Program-made: the position numbers and the translations under genes
Shown: piece after piece, positions 16,164 through 25,013 of the stretch
Layout of the letters: every line of letters begins with the position of its first letter
Numbering within the stretch: the first letter of the stretch is position 1
Notes under the pieces: generated by a model
The model's input: the letters and a program-made list of their open reading frames with translations, nothing else
Told to the model about the DNA's origin: nothing
Databases searched by the model: none
Origin: Ferruginibacter sp.
GTDB taxonomy: Bacteria > Bacteroidota > Bacteroidia > Chitinophagales > Chitinophagaceae
Length of the DNA: 64,000 nt
Reading direction: 5' to 3'
Assembly (NCBI GenBank): GCA_013141115.1
Contig: JABFRP010000002.1
Coordinates: forward strand, 1,476,647-1,540,646

Positions 16164-18347
16164 ATGTTTAAGTTTCCACATTATAAACAATACGACGAAA
16201 TGGACTGCGGGCCCTCTTGCCTGCGCATTATTTGCAAGTTTTACAGCAAAACATTTTCGTTAGAATATTTCAGAGCGCTTACTTATACCAGCCGTTCAGG
16301 AACCAGTATGCTTTCCTTAAGTAAAGCTGCAGAAAAATTAAAGCTCCGCACCATGGCAGCTAAACTTTCGTATGATGACTTGCTGGAAACACAGCCTTTT
16401 CCTTGTATTGCTTACTGGAACCAAAAGCATTTTTTGGTAGTATACAAGATTAAAAAGAACAAGATCTATGTGTCGGATCCGGCACACGGGCTGTTGACAT
16501 ACAACAAAGAAGAGTTTTTAAAATCCTGGTGTGTTGATAATGATAAGGGAATTATTTTATCATTAGAGCCTACATCTGAATTTTATGATGAGGCCGATGA
16601 AAAACAAACTACTTCCGAAAAAAACTTTGGCAGCATATTTAAATATGTATTAAAATATAAAAGAGAAATGGTGCAAATAATTGCCGGCTTGGTGGTGGCA
16701 AGTTTGTTGCAGGTTTTCTTTCCTTTTTTAACCAAGAGTGTTGTGGATATTGGTATTCATAATCGTGATATGCAGTTTATATACATGGTGCTGCTGGCTC
16801 AATTAATGGTTTTTTTAGGTAAAACAGCTATTGAGGTTTTGCGGAGTTATATGCTGCTTCATGTAAGTACACGGGTTAATATTCATTTGCTTTCCGATTT
16901 CTTTATTAAACTAATGCGCTTGCCGCTGGGATATTTTGACTCTAAAATGGTAGGAGATACTATTCAGCGTATAAGCGATCACAGAAGAGTGGAGAATTTT
17001 TTTACTTCAGGCGCTATTACTTCAATTTTTTCATTGCTGTCGCTGGTGGTATTTGGTGCTGTTTTAGCTTTGTATAGCCCTTTTATTTTTGCTGTGTTTT
17101 TAGTGGGTAGCCTGTTATATATTTTATGGATCACGCTCTTTATGAAAAAACGTGCGGCACTGGATTATAAACTTTTTGCTCAAATGAGTGCCAACCAGGA
17201 AAAAAATTACGAAATGATCGTGGGTATGCAGGAAATCAAACTGCATAATGCGGAGCAGAAAAAAAGATGGCAATGGGAATTATTGCAAATAAAGCTTTTT
17301 AAAATTAATATAAAATCGCTTTCTTTAAAACAATGGCAGTCTGGCGGCGCAGTAGTTATTAACGAGCTTAAAAATATTATCATTACCATTGTAGCAGCGG
17401 GCCTGGTTGTAAAAGGCAGTGTTTCCCTGGGCGTTATGCTTTCTGTATCCTATATTATCGGTCAGCTTAATTCACCCATTTTACAATTAGTGGAATTTTT
17501 TCAGTCGTATCAGGATACTACATTAAGCTTAAACCGCATTAATGAAATACACAATAAGCCCGATGAAGAAAATATATACGACCAAAAGATCACAGAAATT
17601 CAGAGTGGAGATATCTGTATAGAAAATCTTTCTTTTAAATATGATAACAACCCGGTTACACCCTTTGTTTTAAAAGACATTAACATTACCATTCCTGCAA
17701 ATAAAGTTACTGCTATTGTAGGCAGCAGCGGCAGCGGTAAAACAACGCTTTTAAAATTGCTGATGAAATTTTACGAGCCCACCACCGGCACCATTACAAT
17801 TGGCAACCAGCAATTTGGTAGTTTATCTAATAGCAAATGGCGTGATAAATGTGGTGTGGTAATGCAGGAAGGCTATATTTTTAATGATACCATTGAAAGC
17901 AATATAGCTGTTGGAGATGATGTGATAGACCTTGTGCAACTTGAAAATGCGGCACGTATTGCCAACATACAGGATTTTATTAAAACGCTTCCTATGGGTT
18001 ATAAAACAAAAATTGGTAATAATGGAATGGGTATAAGTACCGGGCAAAAGCAAAGAATGCTAATTGCAAGAGCTATTTACAAAAACCCGGATGTATTATT
18101 TTTTGATGAAGCTACCAGTGCCCTGGACGCTAAAAACGAGAAATTAATAACAGAGAACCTTGATAGCATTTTCAAAAATAAAACCGTGGTAATAATAGCA
18201 CACAGGCTTAGTACTGTAAAAAATGCAGATAACATTCTTGTACTTCAAAACGGAAAGATATCCGAATCAGGGCATCATAAACAATTGATAACGGAAAAAG
18301 GGTTTTACTATAACCTGGTGAGTAATCAGTTGGAATTGGGTGCCTGA
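16164..18347 (+). CDS. lanT: C39-peptidase ABC exporter (PCAT/LanT type)
   Basis: A 727-aa inner-membrane exporter with three domains. The N-terminal C39 peptidase has Cys15 (YDEMDCGPSCL), His89 (KHFLVVY) and Asp105 (SDPAHG). A six-helix membrane domain covers about residues 165-450. The ATPase has Walker A GSSGSGKTT, Walker B VLFFDEATSALD and a variant signature ISTGQKQR in place of LSGGQ. Such proteins cut leaders after double glycine and export the core, consistent with the GG sites in the precursors. Pairing class I LanB/LanC with a bifunctional exporter, and no LanP protease, differs from nisin-type loci. Confidence 0.95.
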   Translation: MFKFPHYKQYDEMDCGPSCLRIICKFYSKTFSLEYFRALTYTSRSGTSMLSLSKAAEKLKLRTMAAKLSYDDLLETQPFPCIAYWNQKHFLVVYKIKKNKIYVSDPAHGLLTYNKEEFLKSWCVDNDKGIILSLEPTSEFYDEADEKQTTSEKNFGSIFKYVLKYKREMVQIIAGLVVASLLQVFFPFLTKSVVDIGIHNRDMQFIYMVLLAQLMVFLGKTAIEVLRSYMLLHVSTRVNIHLLSDFFIKLMRLPLGYFDSKMVGDTIQRISDHRRVENFFTSGAITSIFSLLSLVVFGAVLALYSPFIFAVFLVGSLLYILWITLFMKKRAALDYKLFAQMSANQEKNYEMIVGMQEIKLHNAEQKKRWQWELLQIKLFKINIKSLSLKQWQSGGAVVINELKNIIITIVAAGLVVKGSVSLGVMLSVSYIIGQLNSPILQLVEFFQSYQDTTLSLNRINEIHNKPDEENIYDQKITEIQSGDICIENLSFKYDNNPVTPFVLKDINITIPANKVTAIVGSSGSGKTTLLKLLMKFYEPTTGTITIGNQQFGSLSNSKWRDKCGVVMQEGYIFNDTIESNIAVGDDVIDLVQLENAARIANIQDFIKTLPMGYKTKIGNNGMGISTGQKQRMLIARAIYKNPDVLFFDEATSALDAKNEKLITENLDSIFKNKTVVIIAHRLSTVKNADNILVLQNGKISESGHHKQLITEKGFYYNLVSNQLELGA

Positions 18348-18373
18348 TCTTTAAACATTTAATACTGTAAAAA

Positions 18374-19120
18374 ATGCCAGATAAAAACAATCAAACACCA
18401 TTATATAACGATTTGGACGAAGTGCTGAATAAGCCCCCCAAAAAAATGGTGCGCTATGGAAACACGCTATTACTGCTGGTAATTGTAATGGTTTGTTGTA
18501 TATCTTTTATTGTAAAGCACGAAAATATTATTGAATGCAGCGCAACAATTTTGCCTCAAAATTTTACAACCATACAATCGCCGCAAACGAAAACAGTTGT
18601 AAAAAAGTTTTTTTTGCAATGCGATACACTTTTACATAAAGGAGATACTGTTGTTGTTTTAAAAGCAGAAAAAAACGCATGGCAAACAGATAGCGCTATA
18701 GCAAAAGAAATAATTTTAGTAGCGCCATACGATTGTAAAGTATTACTCAGGCGTATGCCCGAGCAGGGAGAAATGCTTTTGCCTGCAACACTAATTGCAG
18801 ACATAGCTGGTGCACAAAACAAGTTTGATGTACAGCTTGAAATACCCGGGGCATATACAGAGAAAGTAAAAATTGGTTTAAATGTAAAATTCAGCGGCGG
18901 TCTTTTTGCTGAGCAATTGTATGGAGAGCCTGTTTGCAAAGTAATCTCCGTTCCTTACTTAGATACCGCTTCAAAAAAAATGATTGCAGATGCACGGCTG
19001 GAGTTTACAACTCAAAATAAAGGAAGGGATAAATTATATTTTATTTTTAAAAAAAAGATACCAGCTAGTATTGTATCGGGTAAAAAAAGCCTGGCTGCAG
19101 CTTTTACTGAGTTTCACTAA
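18374..19120 (+). CDS. Short HlyD-like membrane fusion protein
   Basis: A 248-aa protein with a cytoplasmic N-terminus, one membrane helix (TLLLLVIVMVCCISFIV) and a periplasmic part that carries a lipoyl-like half motif pair (ATILPQNFTTIQSP, DTLLHKGDTVVVL, ILVAPYDCKVLLRRMPEQGE). The usual long coiled-coil hairpin between the half motifs is almost absent, so it is a compact adaptor. It starts 26 bases after the C39 exporter, which suggests it couples the exporter to an outer-membrane channel. No TolC-like protein is in the cluster; the barrel protein at 7794 or a distant TolC could serve. Family assignment is from layout. Confidence 0.75.
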   Translation: MPDKNNQTPLYNDLDEVLNKPPKKMVRYGNTLLLLVIVMVCCISFIVKHENIIECSATILPQNFTTIQSPQTKTVVKKFFLQCDTLLHKGDTVVVLKAEKNAWQTDSAIAKEIILVAPYDCKVLLRRMPEQGEMLLPATLIADIAGAQNKFDVQLEIPGAYTEKVKIGLNVKFSGGLFAEQLYGEPVCKVISVPYLDTASKKMIADARLEFTTQNKGRDKLYFIFKKKIPASIVSGKKSLAAAFTEFH

Positions 19121-19211
19121 ATGCTATTTTATATTCAGGCAACGCTTCTGTATTTATAAAGAACAAGGTCAGCAAATTCAAAAGATTAATTAATAATAAA
19201 ACCATGCAAAC

Positions 19212-19367
19212 ATGAAACATCAAAAAAAGAGCAGGTTAAGTTTAAAGAAAAAAACAGTACTTGCTTTTAAAACCAATCGCAATACATTACAAACAACTAC
19301 AGGTGTTGAGTATTGCACACTCTCTGTACAAACACTTGAAAGTTGTGTAACTAAAAAAGCAAACTAG
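19212..19367 (+). CDS. Cryptic short lanthipeptide-like precursor (51 aa)
   Basis: An overlooked 51-codon gene: MKHQKKSRLSLKKKTVLAFK, then TNRNTLQTTTGVEYCTLSVQ and TLESCVTKKAN. It has the Lys-rich RLSLKKKTV leader pattern of the other precursors and a Thr/Ser-rich end with two Cys, but no GG/AG cleavage pair, only a single TTG. Its start context (AAACATGAAACAT) equals that of the other precursors. A strong terminator follows 6 bases after the stop. Either its leader is removed by a different protease, or it is a decayed copy. Coding is supported by context and leader likeness only. Confidence 0.65.
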   Translation: MKHQKKSRLSLKKKTVLAFKTNRNTLQTTTGVEYCTLSVQTLESCVTKKAN

Positions 19368-19372
19368 CAAGG

Positions 19373-19401
19373 CAAATGCCCTGATACAGGGCATTTGTTT
19401 T
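19373..19401 (+). terminator. Strong intrinsic terminator
   Basis: CAAATGCCCTG (19373-19383) and CAGGGCATTTG (19387-19397) form an 11-bp perfect stem with a 3-base loop, followed by TTTT. It closes the precursor-lanB-exporter-HlyD run. Confidence 0.85.
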
Positions 19402-19407
19402 AAAAAA

Positions 19408-19917
19408 ATGAATATACTTAAACCATATCCTGTTATAAACGGCTACACCAATATTATTAGCCAGGTAATTTGTTTTTTACAATTTACAAGAAGCTGTACG
19501 CTTAAGGCTGTGGAAAACTGTACAACGACCCAGCTGGATTTTTTACCACAGGGAATTAATAATTCTCCTGCTACATTACTAAGGCATATTGCAGCACTTG
19601 AATTTCAATTTCAGCAAGTTACTTTTTATAATAAACTGCTTAATAATGAGCAGATGCTGAAATGGTATGGGGGTTATGCAACAGAATTATCCCTTAATTA
19701 TGTACGGGAACAACCGCTATCTTATTACATTGCTTTGTTGGAAGAACAAAGAAATGTAACGCTGGAACTTTTAAAATTTAAAAATGACGAATGGTTGTTA
19801 ACTGACAACCCTGCTGTGCCTAAGGCAAATAATTTATTTTTTTGGTACCACCTGGCAGAGGATGAGTTGTGTCATACGGGTCAGATAAAACTTATTTTAA
19901 AAAGAGCTTCTTTATAA
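19408..19917 (+). CDS. DinB-superfamily protein
   Basis: A 169-aa protein with a DinB-like four-helix layout: PATLLRHIAALEFQFQQVTF in the first half and WYHLAEDELCHTGQIKLILK at the end. The histidines RH, YH and CHTGQI are placed as in metal-binding DinB/DUF664 proteins, where the metal site has three His. Family members include thiol transferases and many of unknown role. It starts 7 bases after a strong terminator, so it needs its own promoter or read-through. It lies between two precursor genes, suggesting a tailoring, thiol-linked or resistance role, but no substrate can be named. Confidence 0.75.
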   Translation: MNILKPYPVINGYTNIISQVICFLQFTRSCTLKAVENCTTTQLDFLPQGINNSPATLLRHIAALEFQFQQVTFYNKLLNNEQMLKWYGGYATELSLNYVREQPLSYYIALLEEQRNVTLELLKFKNDEWLLTDNPAVPKANNLFFWYHLAEDELCHTGQIKLILKRASL

Positions 19918-20051
19918 AGCAGTAGGATAAACCGGGCAAATACATAACACAAAATATATTTTACCTAACTGAAAAGGAAGTTAACATAAAAAACTATCTC
20001 ATCTCTATTTAACATTCTAATTTGTATTATCTAAAAAACAAAATAAACAAC

Positions 20052-20255
20052 ATGAAAGCACAAAATTTTAAACCACTCAACAGCAAAAAGCTGCAGTTAA
20101 AAAAAATTGCCATTGCCCATTTGACTATAAGTGAAGACAAAATGAAAGTAATAATGGGCGGGGTTACTACTGACCTTATTACCACATCGTCAGACGTGAA
20201 TGTAAATAACTGTACAAGCAGCTTAGTGGTAACTGGTGTTGTTGGTACTTTGTAA
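20052..20255 (+). CDS. Class I lanthipeptide-like precursor 6
   Basis: A 67-aa precursor from ATG 20052; the upstream in-frame ATG at 20022 adds no leader-like residues. Leader KKLQLKKIAIAHLTISEDKMKVIMGG ends in double glycine. The core VTTDLITTSSDVNVNNCTSS has eight or more Thr/Ser but only one Cys, so at most one lanthionine ring could form and other Dha/Dhb would stay open. It has its own terminator and lies upstream of the S41 protease gene. Confidence 0.8.
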   Translation: MKAQNFKPLNSKKLQLKKIAIAHLTISEDKMKVIMGGVTTDLITTSSDVNVNNCTSSLVVTGVVGTL

Positions 20256-20291
20256 GTTTGTTCATTAGTTACGAAAGCTGATTCTTTAGCT

Positions 20292-20321
20292 AAAAGATAC
20301 CCGGTAATTGGTATCTTTTTT
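20292..20321 (+). terminator. Intrinsic terminator after precursor 6
   Basis: AAAAGATACC (20292-20301) and GGTATCTTTT (20310-20319), with an 8-base loop, followed by more T. It separates precursor 6 from the S41 protease gene. Confidence 0.8.
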
Positions 20322-20409
20322 AAGCTTTGTGGTATACATTTAATAACTTTATTTAGTCGCAGGTACGACCAGTAGCCTTGATATTCGTGAAAATTAATCT
20401 GTAGTTTAA

Positions 20410-21825
20410 ATGATAATATTTAAAAAAATCAGGATAATAGTTAGCGTAAGTTGCATTGTTTTTCTAATACCCGTTGCCCTGTTTTCGCAGGTAGATAAAA
20501 TAACAGATATTGATTTCGTATACAAAAAGATAAAAACTGTATATGCTGGCTACAAGAATAAGGTAAAGAGTAATGATTTTGAAAAAATAATAAAACTTAC
20601 AAGAGCAGCTTCGTATAAAGATGAGGATACTTTTGCTGCCCTTTCCCGTATAACTTCGTATTTCAACGATCACCATCTTTCCCTTTATGAAAAGAGGATT
20701 AATAAAAATATTGACACAGCTTTGTGCAGTTTAAATTATGAGCGCCTCTATAAATTGATTGGTAACCGGACAAAAAAAAATAAATATGAAGGATATTGGA
20801 TTAACGAACTAAACAGTATAGTTATTTATTTAAAAAAGGTACAAAAAAATCAATTAGATGGTTTCATTATTGAAACCAGCATCCCGGCTGTACCCCGTGG
20901 CTATTGTATAATTAAGGTAAAGGAAAACAAGATGTACAAAGGTCTTACCGATTATATCAGTATAGACGGAGAGTTTCGGGTATTTACAAAAACACATTTC
21001 AAAAGTGACAGCGTATTAATAGGTAATTCTTTTTCTAAATGGCATAAATTAAATTCCTATAAACCTAATTTCTTAGAAAGCCAACACCCCATTATTTATA
21101 AACCTTCTGTAATTGTAATAGACAGCAATAATGTGTTGATAATGATGAACAATTTCAGCACAAAAGGTATTGCAAAAGTGTATGACAGTTTAATAAGGGA
21201 GAATGAAAAAAGTATTGCCAATTGTAAAAACCTAATTATTGATATCCGCAATAATGGGGGTGGTTCTATCAGGAGTTTTATTCCCTTATTACCTTTTATA
21301 TGCAGTAAACCGCTCTTACATGTTGGGGCTTTTGTACTTTGCAGCAATGATCTAATAGAAGATGCCAAAGAAAGCAGAAAGATATACAATGAAAGAAAAG
21401 ATACTGCGAAGGTTTTAGCATATGATGAGTTTATAACCAGAATGGTGGCGCATAAAGATGATTTTATTTATAACCCGCCTGATACCTTTCCTTGTGTACA
21501 GATACCAAGTAAAATAAAAAATGTTGCTTTACTGATAAATCACGGATGCAGGAGTGCGGCTGAATTAATGATCTTAATGTTAAAGCAGATTAATATGGTA
21601 AAAACTTTTGGTGAAAGTACAGCCGGATCTGTTGATTATTTAGATATGATTACGTACGAACTGCCAGTGTCAAAATATATATTTTGGGTAGGTACCACCC
21701 AAAGAGAAATAACTAAAAATGCACCTCTTTATGATAATGTGGGGATACCACCTGATGTTGAAATACCAGAAAATATAATGGACTGGCCAGGGTTTGTAAA
21801 AAAATATTATGAGCAAATTAAGTAA
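20410..21825 (+). CDS. Exported S41 family peptidase
   Basis: A 471-aa protein with signal peptide ending near PVALFSQ. The C-terminal half is an S41 (tail-specific/Ctp-like) protease core: NLIIDIRNNGGGSIRSF, VALLINHGCRSAAELM with the catalytic Ser in CRSAAE, FGESTAGSVDYLDM, and DNVGIPPDVEIP at the end. No clear PDZ domain is seen, as in many Bacteroidota S41 proteins. The stop overlaps the start of the histidine kinase gene by 17 bases, so the three genes to 23648 are probably one operon. It could cut a sensed or matured peptide, but this is inference from position. Confidence 0.85.
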   Translation: MIIFKKIRIIVSVSCIVFLIPVALFSQVDKITDIDFVYKKIKTVYAGYKNKVKSNDFEKIIKLTRAASYKDEDTFAALSRITSYFNDHHLSLYEKRINKNIDTALCSLNYERLYKLIGNRTKKNKYEGYWINELNSIVIYLKKVQKNQLDGFIIETSIPAVPRGYCIIKVKENKMYKGLTDYISIDGEFRVFTKTHFKSDSVLIGNSFSKWHKLNSYKPNFLESQHPIIYKPSVIVIDSNNVLIMMNNFSTKGIAKVYDSLIRENEKSIANCKNLIIDIRNNGGGSIRSFIPLLPFICSKPLLHVGAFVLCSNDLIEDAKESRKIYNERKDTAKVLAYDEFITRMVAHKDDFIYNPPDTFPCVQIPSKIKNVALLINHGCRSAAELMILMLKQINMVKTFGESTAGSVDYLDMITYELPVSKYIFWVGTTQREITKNAPLYDNVGIPPDVEIPENIMDWPGFVKKYYEQIK

Positions 21826-22912
21826 GCATTTATTGGGAATTGCCATCTATACTTTAAATGTGGCAATTATTGACTTTGTAATAGACGATTCTGTAAAATT
21901 GCCCCTTTTTTTAATTGTTCTTTTGGAGGAGATATGGATCTTTTACACTGTGTATTTTGTTCTCGAATATTTTTTTTTTAAAAAGAAATATTCTAAAGCC
22001 GGCGCAATTCTTGTTTTTAGTGTATTTGTGTCCTATTGTTTTACACAGTTGTATGATGTGGCAGTTAATCAGTACCGTGTGGTTAATTATACAAATAAAG
22101 ATATCCTGGTTTCTTTATTAACCTTTTACACCCGGTTCTCACTTTATTCACTTGGCTACTTTTTCTTTGAGCGCTCGTTGCAAAACCAGCGTAAAGCAGC
22201 CTTGCAGGAAAAAAGTATAATTCTTACAGAAAAGAAAAATCTTGAAAACGAAAATAAAATACTGTTGTTACAGGATGAAAAAGCTACACTTAACAGTAAG
22301 TTGTTTCAATCAGAAACCAATTTTTTAAGGGCGCAGATAAACCCGCATTTTCTTCAAAACTGTTTAAACTTTTTATATTCCGATACGAGGAAAACAAACC
22401 CTGACGCCGCTGAAGCTATTTTACTGCTATCTGAATTGATGCGTTACTCTGTGGCTGATAACAGCCCCACCGGTGGAATGACGATGCTTGAAGACGAGTT
22501 GAACCAGGTAGAAAGTATCATTAAAATAAACCAGTTGCGGTTTAAGGAAAGCTTAAACATTGTATTTATAAAAGAAGGCAATGTTTTAAATAAGAGAATA
22601 GTGCCTATGATATTGCTTACTCTTGTTGAAAACCTTATTAAATACGCCGATCTTAATGATAGTCATAATCCTGCACGTATTCATTGCACAGTTAATGAGG
22701 CTGAAAATAAAGTGGTGTTTACAACCATCAACAAAAAAGCATTTGCCATTGCAACCACTTCCACCGGCCTGGGCTTTAAAAATATTCAGGAGCGGCTTGC
22801 ACTAATCTGGAAGGATAGTTTTACCTTGACTCATGAGGATGCAAATGGTTTTTTTACCGTACACCTGGTAATGCCATTTATTAATATTAACCCCGTAAGT
22901 ACTAAAAACTAA
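21809..22912 (+). CDS. LytS/YehU-type sensor histidine kinase
   Basis: A 367-aa membrane kinase with four hydrophobic segments in about the first 130 residues, a coiled-coil linker (QEKSIILTEKKNLENENKIL), and the His_kinase domain with FLRAQINPHFLQNCLNFLY, whose His in INPHFL is the expected phospho-acceptor. The ATPase part has LLTLVENLIKYA and STGLGFKNIQERL. It overlaps the S41 gene and is followed 10 bases later by a LytTR regulator, its evident partner. Embedded between precursors and lanC, the pair likely controls the lanthipeptide locus. Confidence 0.92.
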   Translation: MSKLSKHLLGIAIYTLNVAIIDFVIDDSVKLPLFLIVLLEEIWIFYTVYFVLEYFFFKKKYSKAGAILVFSVFVSYCFTQLYDVAVNQYRVVNYTNKDILVSLLTFYTRFSLYSLGYFFFERSLQNQRKAALQEKSIILTEKKNLENENKILLLQDEKATLNSKLFQSETNFLRAQINPHFLQNCLNFLYSDTRKTNPDAAEAILLLSELMRYSVADNSPTGGMTMLEDELNQVESIIKINQLRFKESLNIVFIKEGNVLNKRIVPMILLTLVENLIKYADLNDSHNPARIHCTVNEAENKVVFTTINKKAFAIATTSTGLGFKNIQERLALIWKDSFTLTHEDANGFFTVHLVMPFININPVSTKN

Positions 22913-22922
22913 AATTGCTCTT

Positions 22923-23648
22923 ATGATAAACTGTTTAATAATTGATGATGAGCAACCTGCTATTGAAATTATTGAAGACTATGTAAAAAAAGTGCCGTAC
23001 ATGAAATGTGTGGCCACCACTACCAACCCGGTAGAAGGATTAGCAATAATTAATAAAGAAAATATTAACCTCGTTTTTCTGGACATTCAAATGCCTTATT
23101 TAACTGGTATTGATTTTGTAAAGGCAATACAGGGCCGGTGTAAGGTTGTTTTTACTACTGCATATGATAAGTTTGCAATTGAAGGTTTTGAACTGGACAT
23201 TATTGATTATCTTTTAAAACCTGTTCCCTTTACCCGTTTTTTAAAAGCTGCCCAAAAAGCTTTTGATATTTTTGAAACAGAAGAAAACAAAAAACCTGCC
23301 AGCAGCTTACCTAATTATATAATGCTTCGTGGAGATACCAAAGGTTCTTTTGTAAAGGTAGAACTGGCAGATATAGATTATGTAGAAGCAACAGGAAATT
23401 ATGTTTGTGTGGTGTGCGGCAACAAAAAAATTATTGCACACACTAAAATGAGTACGCTGGAAACCCTGCTGCCTGCAGAGCAGTTTATACGGGTTCAAAA
23501 ATCATATATTGTAAACATTCTTAAGATAGCTACCATTAATGGCAATTCTATCAAACTAAAAAATAACGAAAAAGCAGCTATTGTAATTGGCAGCACATAT
23601 AAAGAGGCTTTTTTAGAAATAGTGCGTAACAGGCTGGCAGATAATTAA
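22923..23648 (+). CDS. LytTR response regulator
   Basis: A 241-aa regulator. The receiver domain (about 1-120) has the acidic pair in IIDDEQ, the phospho-acceptor Asp in LVFLDIQMPYLTG, a Thr in VFTTAYDKFA and Lys in YLLKPVPFTRFL. The C-terminal LytTR DNA-binding domain (about 140-240) has YIMLRGDTKGSFVKVELADI, YVEATGNYV and RVQKSYIVNI. It is the partner of the kinase just upstream. LytTR proteins bind paired direct repeats; I could not identify a convincing set of such sites. Confidence 0.94.
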   Translation: MINCLIIDDEQPAIEIIEDYVKKVPYMKCVATTTNPVEGLAIINKENINLVFLDIQMPYLTGIDFVKAIQGRCKVVFTTAYDKFAIEGFELDIIDYLLKPVPFTRFLKAAQKAFDIFETEENKKPASSLPNYIMLRGDTKGSFVKVELADIDYVEATGNYVCVVCGNKKIIAHTKMSTLETLLPAEQFIRVQKSYIVNILKIATINGNSIKLKNNEKAAIVIGSTYKEAFLEIVRNRLADN

Positions 23649-23743
23649 AACTTTACGTACGAGAAATAGCTGTTTACAGTAGAAAAAAGATGGTTTACAG
23701 AATATAATTTACTATCCGCAGTTATTGCTGAACCTTTGGTAGC

Positions 23744-24958
23744 ATGGAAACAGCAAATACTATTACAGCCCCAAATTTAAAGGAAACTGCCCGCCAAAAA
23801 ATAGCTGCAATAAACAACCTGCTCCAGGTAAGTGCCGCTTATCATCACGGCTTTTTAGGCGGTAACCTGGGTTTGTTATACTACTATTTTAATGCACATA
23901 AAGTATTACAGTTGGCTACTATTTTAGAAAAAGCCGAAGCATTGCTGGCACAGGTATTTGAAGATATTAATGAAAGTGGCAGAGGTTTAATTGGGGCTTC
24001 GTTTAGTAATGGTGCAGCTGGTTTTGCCTACACGGTAAACTATTTACAACAAGAAGGTTTTATTGATCTGGAAATTGATACAGAATTTTTAGAAATGGAT
24101 AAATTTCTGTTTGATTCTGCCAATGAACTTTTACAAAAGGATGAAATTGATTACCTGCACGGGGCACTGGGTGTGTTGCTTTATTTTACAACCCGAAGTA
24201 AAGATTCGGCAACAATAAAATATTATGTTACTGCTCTTACAGAAGCAGTTTGTAAAAAAGCACTTACAAACCAAAATAAACTGTGGTTTAAAAATTACAG
24301 CATTGAACGATTAAAAGATCCGGATACTGCCGATTTGGGGCTTGCGCATGGCCTTAGTGGTATGCTAATGATATTAATGAACACATGGCCATTTTTAGAT
24401 GACCGGCAATTGCTGGAAAAAACTATTATATCAGGAATAGACTTTGTTCTGTCCAACCAGCTACCTACAGATCCTGCCGAAGAAGAGTTCTCTATATTCC
24501 CTGTCTCTGTAAACACTGCCAGCAATGAAATAAACAGTATCAACAGGCTTGCCTGGTGTTACGGAGATTTAAACATGGTGCTTTTGTTATACCGGGCCGG
24601 GCAAATGTTTTTAACCCGGGGATACACTGAAAAAGCTGATGAAGTAGGTATTAAAACCCTTGAACGAAAAACAGGTAAAAGCACTTTGTGTGCAGATACA
24701 CATTTTTGTCATGGCACAGCCGGCCTTGCACAGTTTTATCTTTGTTTATATAATGAAAGCGGGCATTTTAGTTATTACAGAGCTTACGAATTCTGGATTG
24801 AAAAAACCGTTGTGCTAATTGATACTGAAATTTCCAATAATGTATATAGCGCAAATACGGTTGGCCTTTTAGAAGGATGGGCCGGTGTTGCAATGGTGCT
24901 TACTGAATATATTAATGAAGGCGAAGCTATGAAATGGGCTAAAGCTTTTTTATTGTAA
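23744..24958 (+). CDS. lanC: Lanthionine synthetase LanC
   Basis: A 404-aa LanC-family cyclase. It has the repeated Gly-rich inner motifs of the alpha/alpha toroid: LGGNLGLLYYYF, DYLHGALGVLLYF, LGLAHGLSGMLMIL, WCYGDLN, CHGTAGLAQF and GLLEGWAGVAMVL. The zinc ligands are Cys272, Cys322 and His323. The enzyme adds Cys thiols to Dha/Dhb to form lanthionine and methyllanthionine rings. It is 7.6 kb from lanB, behind the two-component pair, with 95 bases of upstream sequence in which AACCTTTG resembles part of a promoter. Confidence 0.95.
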   Translation: METANTITAPNLKETARQKIAAINNLLQVSAAYHHGFLGGNLGLLYYYFNAHKVLQLATILEKAEALLAQVFEDINESGRGLIGASFSNGAAGFAYTVNYLQQEGFIDLEIDTEFLEMDKFLFDSANELLQKDEIDYLHGALGVLLYFTTRSKDSATIKYYVTALTEAVCKKALTNQNKLWFKNYSIERLKDPDTADLGLAHGLSGMLMILMNTWPFLDDRQLLEKTIISGIDFVLSNQLPTDPAEEEFSIFPVSVNTASNEINSINRLAWCYGDLNMVLLLYRAGQMFLTRGYTEKADEVGIKTLERKTGKSTLCADTHFCHGTAGLAQFYLCLYNESGHFSYYRAYEFWIEKTVVLIDTEISNNVYSANTVGLLEGWAGVAMVLTEYINEGEAMKWAKAFLL

Positions 24959-25013
24959 ATATTATCCAATAAATAAAAGTACCCAGCGGCATCATTTTTA
25001 AAAATTACCTCAA

